The notes beneath the pieces were generated by a model. That model saw nothing but the letters and a program-made list of their open reading frames with translations, was not told the DNA's origin and did not search any database. From Klenkia sesuvii (GTDB lineage: Bacteria > Actinomycetota > Actinomycetes > Mycobacteriales > Geodermatophilaceae), in assembly GCF_037083825.1 (NCBI RefSeq), contig NZ_JBAPLU010000001.1:62001-126000 (forward strand): 64,000 bases of DNA. Reading direction: 5' to 3'. Every line of letters starts with the position of its first letter. Position 1 is the stretch's first letter. Shown here in pieces: positions 9,204 through 17,684 of the stretch. The translations under genes and the position numbers were made by a program.

Positions 9204-10457
9204 GTGACCAGTGCGGCGACGACCACGCAGCGCGTGGTCACGACCCCGCTGGGGCGCCGCCGCAGCGACCTGCTCACCAAGCTGCCCGCCGCCGGCGCGC
9301 TCGCCTGGGTCCGCGACGGCGAGGGGCTGGTCGGCTGGGGCGAGGTCGACCGGCTCGAGGTGACCGGCCCCGGGGCCCTCGAGCGGGCCGCCGCCTGGTG
9401 GGCGCAGCGCTGCGCGGCCGCCGACGTCGTCGACCCGGTGGGGCTGCCCGGGTCGGGTCCGGTGCTGTTCGGCTCGGTGGCCTTCGACCCCGACCGCGGG
9501 ACGTCGGTGTTCGTCGTCCCGGCGGTGGTGCTGGGCCGGCGCGACGGCCAGACCTGGGTGACCACCACCGGTGACGACCACCCCGAGGTCACCGAGTTCC
9601 CCGCCCAGGCCGCCGACGTCTCGATCGGCCGGTTGACCTACACCGACGGCGCCCTGGACCCCGTCACCTGGTGCGGCCGGGTGGCCGAGGCGGTGCGCCG
9701 CATCGCCGCCGGCGACCTGGACAAGGTGGTGCTCGCCCGCGACGTCGTGGTCACCGCCGACCACCCCCTCGACCCGCGTCGTCTGCTGCTGCGGCTGGCC
9801 GCTCGCTTCCCCTCGTGCTGGACCTTCGCCGTCGAGGGGCTGCTGGGCGCCACCCCCGAGCTGCTGCTGCGCCGCACCGGGGACGTCGTGGAGTCCCGCG
9901 TGCTGGCCGGCACCGCCGCGCGCAGCAGCGACCCCGCCGCCGACACCGCCCTGGGCGCGAGCCTGGCCGGCAGCGCCAAGGACCACGCCGAGCACCGCTA
10001 CGCCATCGACTCGCTCGCCGCCTCGCTGCGTCCTTTCTGCGCCGACCTCGAGGTGCCCGCGCGCCCGGCGGTGCTCACGCTGCCCAACGTGCGGCACCTG
10101 TCCAGCGACGTCCGCGGCCACCTGTCCGCCGATGCCCCCGGCCTGCTGGAGCTGCTGGCCGCCGTGCACCCGACGGCCGCCGTCGGGGGGACGCCGACGC
10201 CGGCCGCCGTGGAGCTCATCCGCGAGGTCGAGGGCATGGACCGCGGCCGGTACGCCGGGCCGGTCGGCTGGGTCGACGCCCGCGGGGACGGCGAGTTCGG
10301 GTTGGCGCTGCGGTGCGCCCAGCTGACCGGGGGGGACGGCGGCGCGGAGGCCCGCCTGTTCGCCGGGTGCGGCATCGTCGGCGACTCCGACCCGATGGCC
10401 GAGCTGGCCGAGACCCAGGCCAAGCTCGCCGCCGTCCAGGCCGCCCTCCAGGACTGA
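9204..10457 (+). CDS. menF: Isochorismate synthase
   Basis: Chorismate-utilising enzyme (417 aa) that makes isochorismate for menaquinone synthesis. Seen: AAGDLDKVVLARD, the active-site block SAKDHAEHRYAID, VHPTAAVGGTPT, and the C-terminal EGMDRGRYAGPVGW ... ALRCA signature. This could equally feed a salicylate-type siderophore pathway, but the flanking men genes argue for menaquinone. I chose GTG 9204 because it is seven bases from a TATCGT box; another GTG lies six codons upstream. Confidence 0.92.
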   Translation: MTSAATTTQRVVTTPLGRRRSDLLTKLPAAGALAWVRDGEGLVGWGEVDRLEVTGPGALERAAAWWAQRCAAADVVDPVGLPGSGPVLFGSVAFDPDRGTSVFVVPAVVLGRRDGQTWVTTTGDDHPEVTEFPAQAADVSIGRLTYTDGALDPVTWCGRVAEAVRRIAAGDLDKVVLARDVVVTADHPLDPRRLLLRLAARFPSCWTFAVEGLLGATPELLLRRTGDVVESRVLAGTAARSSDPAADTALGASLAGSAKDHAEHRYAIDSLAASLRPFCADLEVPARPAVLTLPNVRHLSSDVRGHLSADAPGLLELLAAVHPTAAVGGTPTPAAVELIREVEGMDRGRYAGPVGWVDARGDGEFGLALRCAQLTGGDGGAEARLFAGCGIVGDSDPMAELAETQAKLAAVQAALQD

Positions 10458-10466
10458 CCCCGGAAC

Positions 10467-10502
10467 TGGGAATGATTCCCATTAGCTATTAGGGTGGGCG
10501 CC
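10467..10502 (+). promoter_or_regulatory. Zur box and leaderless promoter of the CobW operon
   Basis: TGGGAATGATTCCCA at 10467-10481 is a perfect palindrome around a central base. It fits the TGnnAATGATTnnCA form of actinobacterial Zur (zinc uptake repressor) sites. A TAGGGT -10 box follows at 10490-10495, and the ATG of the next gene is seven bases later. The operator therefore covers the -35 region, as expected for repression when zinc is plentiful. A Fur-type regulator of related specificity cannot be excluded. Confidence 0.7.
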
Positions 10503-10769
10503 ATGCTCCCCGGCCTGCCCTCCCGCCCTGCTCACCTGCCGCCCGACGTCGTCGACCGGCTCCGCCGCTGGGTGCGCACGTCCCTGGACCTGGACCTCGA
10601 CACGGCCGTGCTGGTCACGCAGCTGACCTGCCGCGACGCCGGGTGCGCGCCCGTCGAGACCGTGCTGGCCGTGCTGCGGCCCGGGGAGACCGTTCAGCGC
10701 ACGATCTCCTCCCCCGCCGAGCTGGTGTCGGTCGCCGACGTCCAGCGCGCGTTCGGCCTCGCCGCATGA
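10503..10769 (+). CDS. Small conserved protein of the zinc-regulated operon
   Basis: An 88-aa protein with a single Cys pair, LTCRDAGCAPVETVLAVL. The sequence resembles a small uncharacterised family with a C-x4-C-x-PxETVIA core that is often found beside CobW/COG0523 GTPases; that link is from memory. The Cys pair could bind a metal, but no ligand set is complete. Its TGA overlaps the next gene's ATG (ATGA) and it directly follows the Zur box, so it is probably co-expressed with the GTPase under zinc shortage. Confidence 0.75.
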   Translation: MLPGLPSRPAHLPPDVVDRLRRWVRTSLDLDLDTAVLVTQLTCRDAGCAPVETVLAVLRPGETVQRTISSPAELVSVADVQRAFGLAA

Positions 10770-11770
10770 GTGCCCCCACCGCCGACAAGGTGCCCGTCAC
10801 CGTCCTCACCGGCTTCCTCGGCTCGGGCAAGACCACCCTCCTCAACCGCATCCTCACCGAGCAGCACGGTCAGCGGATAGCGGTCATCGAGAACGAGTTC
10901 GGCGAGGTCGGCATCGACGACGCCCTGGTCATCGATGCCGAGGAGGAGGTGTTCGAGATGAACAACGGGTGCATCTGCTGCACCGTGCGCGGCGACCTCA
11001 TCCGCATCCTCGGCACCCTGATGCGCCGCAAGGACCGCTTCGACCGCATCCTCATCGAGACCACCGGGCTCGCCGACCCGGCGCCGGTCGCGCAGACCTT
11101 CTTCATGGACGACGAGATCGGCGGCCAGCTGCGCCTGGACGGCATCGTCACCCTCGTCGACGCCGCCCACCTGGTGCAGCACCTCGACGACGAGCGGCCC
11201 GACGGCGTGGAGAACGAGGCCGTCGAGCAGATCGCGTTCGCCGACCGCATCGTGCTGAACAAGACCGACCTGGTGGACGCCGGGGAGCTGGCCGAGGTGC
11301 GCGCCCGGATCAGCGGGATCAACCGGCTGGCCGACGTCCTGGAGGCAGTGCAGGCCGACGTCGACCTCTCCGCGGTCCTCGACGTCGGCGGGTTCGACCT
11401 GGCCCGGGCCCTCGACCTGGACCCGGCCTTCCTCACCGAGAGCGAGCACCAGCACGACCAGACCGTGACCAGCGTCGGCGTCGAGCTCGACGGCGAACTC
11501 GACATCGACCGGCTCAACGCCTGGCTCGGCCGGTTGCTCTCGACCAAGGGTGTGGACATCTTCCGCAGCAAGGGCATCCTCGCCGTGCGCGGCATGCCCG
11601 AGCGCTACGTGTTCCAGGGCGTGCACATGCTGCTCGACGGCACCCAGGGCGCCCCGTGGGGCGACGCGCCGCGCAGCAACCGTGCCGTGTTCATCGGGCG
11701 TGACCTCGACCGGGCCGAGCTCACCGACGGGCTGCGCGCATGCCTGGCCGAACCGGTGCCGGCCTCGTGA
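10766..11770 (+). CDS. CobW/COG0523 family GTPase, probable zinc metallochaperone
   Basis: 334-aa P-loop GTPase. Seen: Walker A GFLGSGKTT at about residues 15-23, the metal-binding signature NNGCICCTVRGD with its C-x-C-C, a switch/Walker B region ILIETTGLADP, NKTD for guanine, and a short His-rich patch (SEHQHD) before the C-terminal CobW_C domain. COG0523 proteins of the ZNG1/ZagA type move zinc to client enzymes during deficiency. The Zur box two genes upstream supports zinc rather than cobalt. Coupled by 4-bp overlaps to both neighbours. Confidence 0.88.
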   Translation: MSAPTADKVPVTVLTGFLGSGKTTLLNRILTEQHGQRIAVIENEFGEVGIDDALVIDAEEEVFEMNNGCICCTVRGDLIRILGTLMRRKDRFDRILIETTGLADPAPVAQTFFMDDEIGGQLRLDGIVTLVDAAHLVQHLDDERPDGVENEAVEQIAFADRIVLNKTDLVDAGELAEVRARISGINRLADVLEAVQADVDLSAVLDVGGFDLARALDLDPAFLTESEHQHDQTVTSVGVELDGELDIDRLNAWLGRLLSTKGVDIFRSKGILAVRGMPERYVFQGVHMLLDGTQGAPWGDAPRSNRAVFIGRDLDRAELTDGLRACLAEPVPAS

Positions 11771-12798
11771 CCACCGCCCTGGCCCGGCCCGTGCTCTGGA
11801 CCGCCCGGGTCGACGAGTCGGTGAGCGCCGTGGGCTGGTCGGCCGGCGACGTGCGGGTGGCCGTGGCCGACCTCGGCGGAGCGGTCACGCTGCTGGACGG
11901 CCGCGACGGCGCCGTCGTCGCGACGGGCCCGACCCACGACGGCGGCGCGCTGGCCCTGGCCTGGCAGCCCGGCGGCGAGGTGCTGGCCACCGGCGGTGCC
12001 GACGGGCGGGTCGTGCTGCTCGGCCCGGCCGGCCCGTGCGTGGTCGAGGTCGGCGGGTGGGTCCAGGCGATGCGCTGGGCCCGCAGCGGGCGTCACCTGG
12101 CGGTGGCGACCGGCCGCACCGTGGTGCTGCTCGACCCGGCCGGCGCGGTGCTGGCCCGGTGGGGTGGTCAGCCCAGCACGGTCACCGACGTGGTGTTCAG
12201 CCGCGACGGCTCCCGCCTCGGCGTGGCGGCCTACGGGGGGCTGCGCTGGTACGCCGTCTCGGCCTCCGGGGCGTCGGCCGCGGCGGACCCCGTGCGCGTG
12301 TTCGACTGGAAGGGTTCGCTGCTCACCGCCCGGGTCACCCCCGACGGCCGCTGGGTGGCCTCGGGCAACCAGGACTCCAGCGTGCACGTGTGGCGACTGT
12401 GGACCGGTGAGGACGCCCAGATGGCGGGCTACCCGCAGAAGGTCGACGTCCTCGCCTTCGACCGGCTCAGCCGGTGGATGGCCAACGGCGGCAGCACCGA
12501 GGTGCACCTGTGGGACTTCTCCGGACGCGGTCCGGTGGGGCGGTCGCCGTTCGTGCTGCCCGGGCACGACGCCCTGGTCAGCGCGCTCGCCTGGCAGCCG
12601 ACCGGCAGCCTGCTCGCCTCGGCCGGCCGGGACGGCGGCATCGCCCTGTGGCAGCCCTCGACCACGGGGATCACGGGGCGTCGTCCGCGCGCCCGGTTCA
12701 CCGCTGGGGCACGGGTCACCGGGCTGACCTGGCAGCCCGGGGGCGGCGCCGTGGTGGCCGGCACCGTCGAGGGCGCCGTGCTGGCGGTGGCGGCATGA
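11767..12798 (+). CDS. WD40 repeat protein in the zinc operon
   Basis: 343 aa, made of WD40/beta-propeller blades; clear repeat ends include VHVWRLWTG, VHLWDFSG and IALWQPST, and LAWQPGG/LTWQPGG segments recur. No signal peptide or membrane helix is visible, so it is probably a cytoplasmic scaffold. The GTG overlaps the GTPase stop (GTGA), which implies joint synthesis. Its partner is unknown; being locked between an intact and a broken CobW gene suggests a role with zinc chaperones. An alternative start nine codons upstream is possible. Confidence 0.85.
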   Translation: MTTALARPVLWTARVDESVSAVGWSAGDVRVAVADLGGAVTLLDGRDGAVVATGPTHDGGALALAWQPGGEVLATGGADGRVVLLGPAGPCVVEVGGWVQAMRWARSGRHLAVATGRTVVLLDPAGAVLARWGGQPSTVTDVVFSRDGSRLGVAAYGGLRWYAVSASGASAAADPVRVFDWKGSLLTARVTPDGRWVASGNQDSSVHVWRLWTGEDAQMAGYPQKVDVLAFDRLSRWMANGGSTEVHLWDFSGRGPVGRSPFVLPGHDALVSALAWQPTGSLLASAGRDGGIALWQPSTTGITGRRPRARFTAGARVTGLTWQPGGGAVVAGTVEGAVLAVAA

Positions 12799-12966
12799 GC
12801 ACGCTGCCCGTCACCGTGCTGTCGGGGTTCCTCGGCGCGGGCACGACGACCTTGTTCAACGGGGTGCTGGCCAACCGCGAGGGGGAACGGGTGGCGGTGG
12901 TCGCCAGGACGTGAGCGAGGTCGACCTCGACGCCGATCTGCTGCACCCTCCGCGCGGGGTGGGGCC
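12795..12966 (+). pseudogene. Remnant of a second CobW/COG0523 GTPase
   Basis: The ATG overlaps the WD40 stop (ATGA) and the first 30 residues match the CobW N-terminus (PVTVLSGFLGAG ... LFN), but the Walker A lysine is Thr (GAGTTT instead of GxGKTT). After VAVV the frame shifts; the continuation SEVDLDADLLH is found in another frame, consistent with loss of one base near 12905-12912. Nothing after that resembles the remaining 300 residues, and the menD stop lies at 12967. Original function probably zinc-related like the intact GTPase upstream. Confidence 0.75.
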
Positions 12967-14733
12967 TCAGGACAGCGCGGCGTGGGCGGCGTCGCGGAGG
13001 CGGACGGCGAGGTCGGCCTCGGCGCGCTGGTCACCGCGCACCACGACCACCCGCGGGCCCCCCAGCGCCAGCGCGCCGCGCAGGCCGTCGGGGTCGTGCA
13101 CCGCGGTGGCGGCCCAGCCCAGGGCCCGGGCCACCGCGACGAGGTCGCGCCCGTGCGGGGTGCCGAACACCCGGCGGTAGCCCGCGGCGTGCTCGGCCCG
13201 GCCGGGCTCGAGCTGGGCGAAGATGCCACCGCCGTCGTTGTCGGGGACGACGAGGGTCAGGTCGGGCACCCGTTCGCCGTCGCCGAGCAGCAGCCCCTGC
13301 AGGTCGTGCAGGAACGTCAGGTCCCCCATCAGCGCGTACGCCGGACCGCCGCCGGCACCCTGGTGGGCCAGTGCGGCGCCGATCGCGGTGGAGACCGTGC
13401 CGTCGATGCCGGCCACGCCCCGGTTGGCCAGCACGGTCAGGCCGGCGCGGGGCACGGCGTAGCGGTCGACGTCGCGCACCGGGTTGGAGGAGCCGAGCAC
13501 CAGCAGCGCACCGGCCGGCAGCGCGGCGACCAGGTCGCGAGCCAGCCGCGCCGCGGTCAGCCGCGGGTCGGCGTCGAGCACCTCGTCGACGGCCGCCCCG
13601 GCGCGCTGGGCGGCCTGCGCCCACTCCTGCGCCCAGCCGTCGGGGACCACGTGCCCCGAGACGTCGCGGCCGCCCACGACCGCGCCCGGGTCGGGCAGCA
13701 CGCCGGCGACCCGGTGGGTGCCCCGGCCGGCGTCGGGCCAGCCGGGGTGGGGCGTGACGGTGTCCACGACGACGTCGGGGTGGGCCAGCAGCGCCGACAC
13801 CGGCCGGCTCAGCGTCGGTCGGCCCACCACCACGACCCGGTCGGGCCGGTGCTCGGCGGCCCAGGCCCCCGACCCCAGGAGCAGCGCCGCGCCGCGCACC
13901 GAACCCGACCCGCCCCAGGTGCCGCTGCTGGGCTCGCCCAGCACGGGCCACCCGCGCTGCTCGGCGATCACCGAGGTGCCGCGGCCCAGGGCCACCGGGG
14001 CGTCGCCGGCGACCACCAGGGTGCGGCGGGACCGCGCGGGCCCGGGCGGGGCACCGGCGGGCGGGGTGGCCAGCATGGGCCCGGGCCCGGTGCCCGGGGT
14101 GGCCGCCGTCCAGGGCGCACCGTCGGGGCGACCGGCCCACGCACCCGCGGGCGGGGCCGGCCGGGGGTCGTGCCCGTCGGGCAGCAGGGGCTCGCGCAGC
14201 GCCAGGTTGAGGTGCACGGGCCCCGGGTCGCCCGACAGCGCGCCGGTGGCCACCAGCAGCGCCCGGGCCGCCACCGAGCGCCAGTAGCGGTTCTGCGCGG
14301 CCTCCCGGCCCTCCTCGGGCACGCCCAGGTCGGTCGCCCAGCGGACGGCCCCGCCGTACAGGCCGACCTGGTCGACGGTCTGGTTGGCGCCGGTGCCGCG
14401 CAGCTCGGGGGGCCGGTCGGCGGTGAGCAGCAGCAGCGGGACGCCGGCGTGCGCGGCCTCCAGCGCCGCCGCGTGCAGGTGCGCGGTCGCCGTCCCGGAC
14501 GTGGTGAGGACCGGGACCGGCCGGCCGGCGGCCTTGGCCAGGCCGAGGGCCAGGAAGGCGCCGGTGCGCTCGTCGATGCGCACGTGCAGCCGCAGCCGGC
14601 CCGACAGCTCGGCCTGGTGCAGCGCCAGGGCCACCGGGGCCGAGCGCGAGCCGGGGCAGACGACGGCGTCGGTCACCCCGCCGCGGACCAGCTCGTCGAC
14701 CAGGACCCGGGCGAAGGCGGTGGAGGGGTTCAC
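12967..14733 (-). CDS. menD: SEPHCHC synthase (2-succinyl-5-enolpyruvyl-6-hydroxy-3-cyclohexene-1-carboxylate synthase)
   Basis: Thiamine-diphosphate enzyme (588 aa) joining isochorismate and 2-oxoglutarate, the first committed menaquinone step. Seen: the N-terminal VCPGSRSAPVALALH, the ThDP glutamate region HVRIDERTGAFLALGLAK, and the cofactor-binding GDLTFLHDLQGL followed by DNDGGGIFAQLE. The middle domain has an expanded Pro/Gly-rich segment (about residues 190-245). The GTG overlaps the menC stop (GTGA), so menC and menD are coupled. Confidence 0.95.
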   Translation of the reverse strand: MNPSTAFARVLVDELVRGGVTDAVVCPGSRSAPVALALHQAELSGRLRLHVRIDERTGAFLALGLAKAAGRPVPVLTTSGTATAHLHAAALEAAHAGVPLLLLTADRPPELRGTGANQTVDQVGLYGGAVRWATDLGVPEEGREAAQNRYWRSVAARALLVATGALSGDPGPVHLNLALREPLLPDGHDPRPAPPAGAWAGRPDGAPWTAATPGTGPGPMLATPPAGAPPGPARSRRTLVVAGDAPVALGRGTSVIAEQRGWPVLGEPSSGTWGGSGSVRGAALLLGSGAWAAEHRPDRVVVVGRPTLSRPVSALLAHPDVVVDTVTPHPGWPDAGRGTHRVAGVLPDPGAVVGGRDVSGHVVPDGWAQEWAQAAQRAGAAVDEVLDADPRLTAARLARDLVAALPAGALLVLGSSNPVRDVDRYAVPRAGLTVLANRGVAGIDGTVSTAIGAALAHQGAGGGPAYALMGDLTFLHDLQGLLLGDGERVPDLTLVVPDNDGGGIFAQLEPGRAEHAAGYRRVFGTPHGRDLVAVARALGWAATAVHDPDGLRGALALGGPRVVVVRGDQRAEADLAVRLRDAAHAALS

Positions 14734-15650
14734 GCGGCACGCACCCGCTCGAGGCGGGCCAACCAGCGGCGCTCGGTGTCGGGGTCGGCGGCCGGCAGAC
14801 GGTCCGGGGCCACCGCCCGCACCGGCAGCGCCCCGTCGACCGGCAGCAGCGGCTCGGTGGTGACGTCGTGGTCGAACAGCGCGACGGTGGCCAGCCCGCA
14901 GGCGAAGGGCAGCTCGGGCAGGGCGGCGGCCAGGGCGACCCCGGCGGCGATGCCGACCGAGGACTCCAGCGCCGAGGACACCACGCACGGCAGCCCGTGC
15001 GCCCGCGCGACCTCCAGGGCCGCGCGCACGCCGCCCAGCGGCTGCACCTTGAGGACGACGACGTCGCACGCCTCGCGCAGGTCCACCCCGGCCGGGTCCG
15101 CGGCCCGACGCACCACCTCGTCGGCGGCCAGGCGGACGTCGACCCGCCGGCGCAGCGCGGCCAGCTCGGCGACGGTGGCGCAGGGCTGCTCGACGTACTC
15201 CAGGTCGTACCGGCCCAGCACGGCGATCCGCTCGGCGGCCCGGTCCACCGACCAGGCGGCGTTCGCGTCGACCCGCACGGCCCCACCCGCGCCCAGGGCG
15301 TCGCGCACGGCCTCGACCCGGGCCTCGTCGTCGGCGTCGGTCTGCCCGGGCTCGGCGACCTTCACCTTGGCGGTGCGGCAGCCCGACGCCGTCACGATCG
15401 CGTGGGCCCGCTCGGGCCCGACCGCCGGCACGGTGCAGTTGACCGGGACGCAGGTGCGCAGCGGCGCCGGCCAGCCCACGGTGGCGGCCTCGACGGCCGC
15501 GGCCCACCAGCGCGTGACGTCGGCGTCGGCGTAGTCCCAGAACGGGGAGAACTCGCCCCACCCCGCGGGCCCCTGCACCAGCACCCCGTCGCGCACATCG
15601 ATGCCGCGGAACCGGGTGCGCAGCGGCGTCGACCACACCCGCACGTCCAT
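14730..15650 (-). CDS. menC: o-Succinylbenzoate synthase
   Basis: Enolase-superfamily dehydratase (306 aa) producing o-succinylbenzoate from the MenD/MenH product. The catalytic and metal residues are present in order: KVKVAE (Lys pair), RVDANAAW, EYVEQP, LAADEVV and the second lysine in VLKVQPLGG. An in-frame GTG one codon upstream (15653) is exactly seven bases from a TAGGCT box and may be the real leaderless start. Divergent from menE. Confidence 0.93.
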   Translation of the reverse strand: MDVRVWSTPLRTRFRGIDVRDGVLVQGPAGWGEFSPFWDYADADVTRWWAAAVEAATVGWPAPLRTCVPVNCTVPAVGPERAHAIVTASGCRTAKVKVAEPGQTDADDEARVEAVRDALGAGGAVRVDANAAWSVDRAAERIAVLGRYDLEYVEQPCATVAELAALRRRVDVRLAADEVVRRAADPAGVDLREACDVVVLKVQPLGGVRAALEVARAHGLPCVVSSALESSVGIAAGVALAAALPELPFACGLATVALFDHDVTTEPLLPVDGALPVRAVAPDRLPAADPDTERRWLARLERVRAA

Positions 15651-15678
15651 CACGGTGCCGAGCCTAGGCTGGGTCCTC
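15651..15678. promoter_or_regulatory. Palindromic -10 box shared by menC and menE
   Basis: The perfect palindrome AGCCTAGGCT (15661-15670) presents TAGGCT on both strands. On the minus strand it is seven bases from GTG 15653 of menC; on the plus strand it is eight bases from GTG 15679 of menE. With only about 28 bases between the genes, one palindrome appears to serve as the -10 element for both leaderless transcripts, so RNA polymerase could occupy only one direction at a time. Confidence 0.55.
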
Positions 15679-16815
15679 GTGGCCCGGCAGCTCTCCCTGG
15701 TGACCGCGCCGGCCCCCGGGCCCGCGGTGCTCACCGACGTGTGGCCGCCGCTGCGCGCGGCCCTCGACGGCCGGGCCCCGCTGGCCGTCGTCCCGGCCGA
15801 CGCCGGGTCCGCCGCCCGCGCACGGGCGGTGCTGCGGCCCGAGGTCCCGCTGGAGGACGGCGCCGACCTGGTCGTGCTCACCTCCGGCTCGACCGGCGAC
15901 GGCCGCGGGGTCCTGCTGTCGGCCGCCGCGCTGCAGGCGTCGGCGACCGCGACGCTGGACCGGCTGGGCGGACCCGGCGGCTGGGTGCTGGCGCTGCCGG
16001 TCAGCGCGGTCGCCGGGCTGCAGGTGCTGGTGCGCTCGGCGCTGGCCGACCAGGCCCCCGCCGTCCTGGCCCCGGGCGAAGCGTTGGCCGACGCGCTCGG
16101 GCGGGCGCCGGGCGACCGCCGGTACACCGCGCTGGTGCCCACCCAGCTGCGCCGCTTCCTCGCCGCCGAGCCCGACGCCCTGCGCGCGTTCGACGCCGTC
16201 CTGGTCGGCGGCGCCGCCACCGACCCGGCACTGCTGGCCCGGGCCCGCGACGCCGGCGTCCCCGTCGTCACCACCTACGGCATGAGCGAGACCGCCGGCG
16301 GTTGCGTCTACGACGGCGTCCCCCTGGACGGCGTGGGGGTGCGCGCCGGTGAGCACGGCATCGAGCTGTCGGGGCCCCAGCTCGCCGCGGGCTACCGGCT
16401 GGACCCGTCGGCCACGGCCGAGGTCTTCGTCGACGGCTGGTTCCGCACCCGCGACGCCGGGGCGCTCGGGTCCGACGGGCTGCTGACCGTGCACGGCCGG
16501 CTGGACGACGTCGTGGTCACCGGCGGGGTGAACGTCGCCCCGGCGGCGGTGGAGGCCGCGCTGCGCGAGCACCCCGCCGTCGCCGACGCGGTGGTGCTGG
16601 GCCGCCCCGACGCGGAGTGGGGCGCCCGCGTGGTCGCCGCCGTCGTCCCCTCCCCCGGTGGCGCACCCGACCTCGCCGTCCTGCGCTCGTGGGTGACCGC
16701 GCGGCTGGGTGCACCGGCCGCCCCGAAGGAGCTGCACGTGGTCGACGCCGTCCCGGTGCTGCACACCGGCAAGCCCGACCGCCGCGCGGTCGCCCGACTC
16801 ATCGGAGGAGCCTGA
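15679..16815 (+). CDS. menE: o-Succinylbenzoate-CoA ligase
   Basis: ANL-superfamily adenylating enzyme (378 aa) that activates o-succinylbenzoate with CoA. Seen: the P-loop VVLTSGSTGDGRGV, the YGMSETAGGCVYDG motif, the hinge region HGRLDDVVVTGGVNV, and the C-terminal catalytic lysine in HTGKPDRRAV. At 378 aa it is shorter than acyl-CoA synthetases, as usual for MenE. The GTG follows a TAGGCT box by eight bases. Its stop overlaps the menA ATG. Confidence 0.92.
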   Translation: MARQLSLVTAPAPGPAVLTDVWPPLRAALDGRAPLAVVPADAGSAARARAVLRPEVPLEDGADLVVLTSGSTGDGRGVLLSAAALQASATATLDRLGGPGGWVLALPVSAVAGLQVLVRSALADQAPAVLAPGEALADALGRAPGDRRYTALVPTQLRRFLAAEPDALRAFDAVLVGGAATDPALLARARDAGVPVVTTYGMSETAGGCVYDGVPLDGVGVRAGEHGIELSGPQLAAGYRLDPSATAEVFVDGWFRTRDAGALGSDGLLTVHGRLDDVVVTGGVNVAPAAVEAALREHPAVADAVVLGRPDAEWGARVVAAVVPSPGGAPDLAVLRSWVTARLGAPAAPKELHVVDAVPVLHTGKPDRRAVARLIGGA

Positions 16816-17684
16816 TGGCCACCCCTGCCCAGTGGCTGGCCGGCGCCCGTCCGCGCACGCTGCCCGCCGCCGTCGCCCCCGTGCTGGTCGGCACCGGCGT
16901 AGCCGTCGCCCTCGACGGGTTCCGGCTCGGGCCCGCGCTGCTGGCCCTCGTGGTCGCGCTGGCGCTGCAGGTGGGCGTGAACTACGCGAACGACCACTCC
17001 GACGGCAAGCGCGGCACCGACGCCGACCGGGTGGGACCGATGCGGCTGGTCGGGTCGGGGGCTGCCTCGGCGCGGGCCGTCCTGGTGGCCGCGCTGCTGT
17101 CGTTCGCGGTCGCCGGGGTGGCCGGGCTGGCGCTGGCGGCGGTGTCGTCGTGGTGGCTGGTCGCGGTCGGCGCAGTGAGCATCGCCGCCGCCTGGACCTA
17201 CACCGGCGGGCCGATCCCCTACGGCTACCGGGCGCTGGGCGAGGTGTTCGTCTTTGTGTTCTTCGGGCTGGTCGCCGTCGTCGGCACCACCTTCGGGCAG
17301 ACCCGCACCGTCGAGGGGCTGGCCTTCGCCGCCGCGGTGCCGGTCGGCCTGCTCATCACCGCGATCCTGGTGGTCAACAACCTGCGCGACGTGCACGGCG
17401 ACGCCGCGGTCGGCAAGCGCACCCTGGCGGTGCTGCTGGGCGAGCAGGCCACCCGCTGGTTCTTCGCCGGGCTGGTCGTCGCCGCGTTCGTGGTGGTGGT
17501 GGCCGTCGGCGTCGTCCGGCCGTGGGCGCTGCTGGGGTTGCTGGCCGCGCCCGTCGCCGTCCCGCCGGTGCGCACCGTGCTGAGCGGTGCGACCGGGCCG
17601 GCGTTGATCGCCGCCCTCGGCGGCACCGGCCGGGCGACGCTGGCGACCGGGGTGGCGTTCGCGCTGGGGCTGGCGCTCAGCTGA
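16815..17684 (+). CDS. menA: 1,4-dihydroxy-2-naphthoate polyprenyltransferase
   Basis: Integral-membrane UbiA-family prenyltransferase (289 aa) that attaches the isoprenoid tail to 1,4-dihydroxy-2-naphthoate. It has eight or nine predicted membrane helices and both Asp-rich diphosphate-binding loops: NYANDHSDGKRGTDADR and NLRDVHGDAAVGKRT. A GGAGGAG ribosome-binding site precedes the ATG, which overlaps the menE TGA. Its last eight bases overlap the 3' end of the convergent DUF4229 gene. Confidence 0.94.
   Translation: MATPAQWLAGARPRTLPAAVAPVLVGTGVAVALDGFRLGPALLALVVALALQVGVNYANDHSDGKRGTDADRVGPMRLVGSGAASARAVLVAALLSFAVAGVAGLALAAVSSWWLVAVGAVSIAAAWTYTGGPIPYGYRALGEVFVFVFFGLVAVVGTTFGQTRTVEGLAFAAAVPVGLLITAILVVNNLRDVHGDAAVGKRTLAVLLGEQATRWFFAGLVVAAFVVVVAVGVVRPWALLGLLAAPVAVPPVRTVLSGATGPALIAALGGTGRATLATGVAFALGLALS

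Noticed and set aside
10643..11770. Longer CobW protein starting at 10643
   Set aside because: The extra segment overlaps the preceding small gene out of frame; the ATGA overlap at 10766 fits the operon style.
12967..15636. 889-aa frame that would fuse menC-region sequence to menD
   Set aside because: Only the menD part is in the right frame; menC is intact in a different frame with all catalytic residues.
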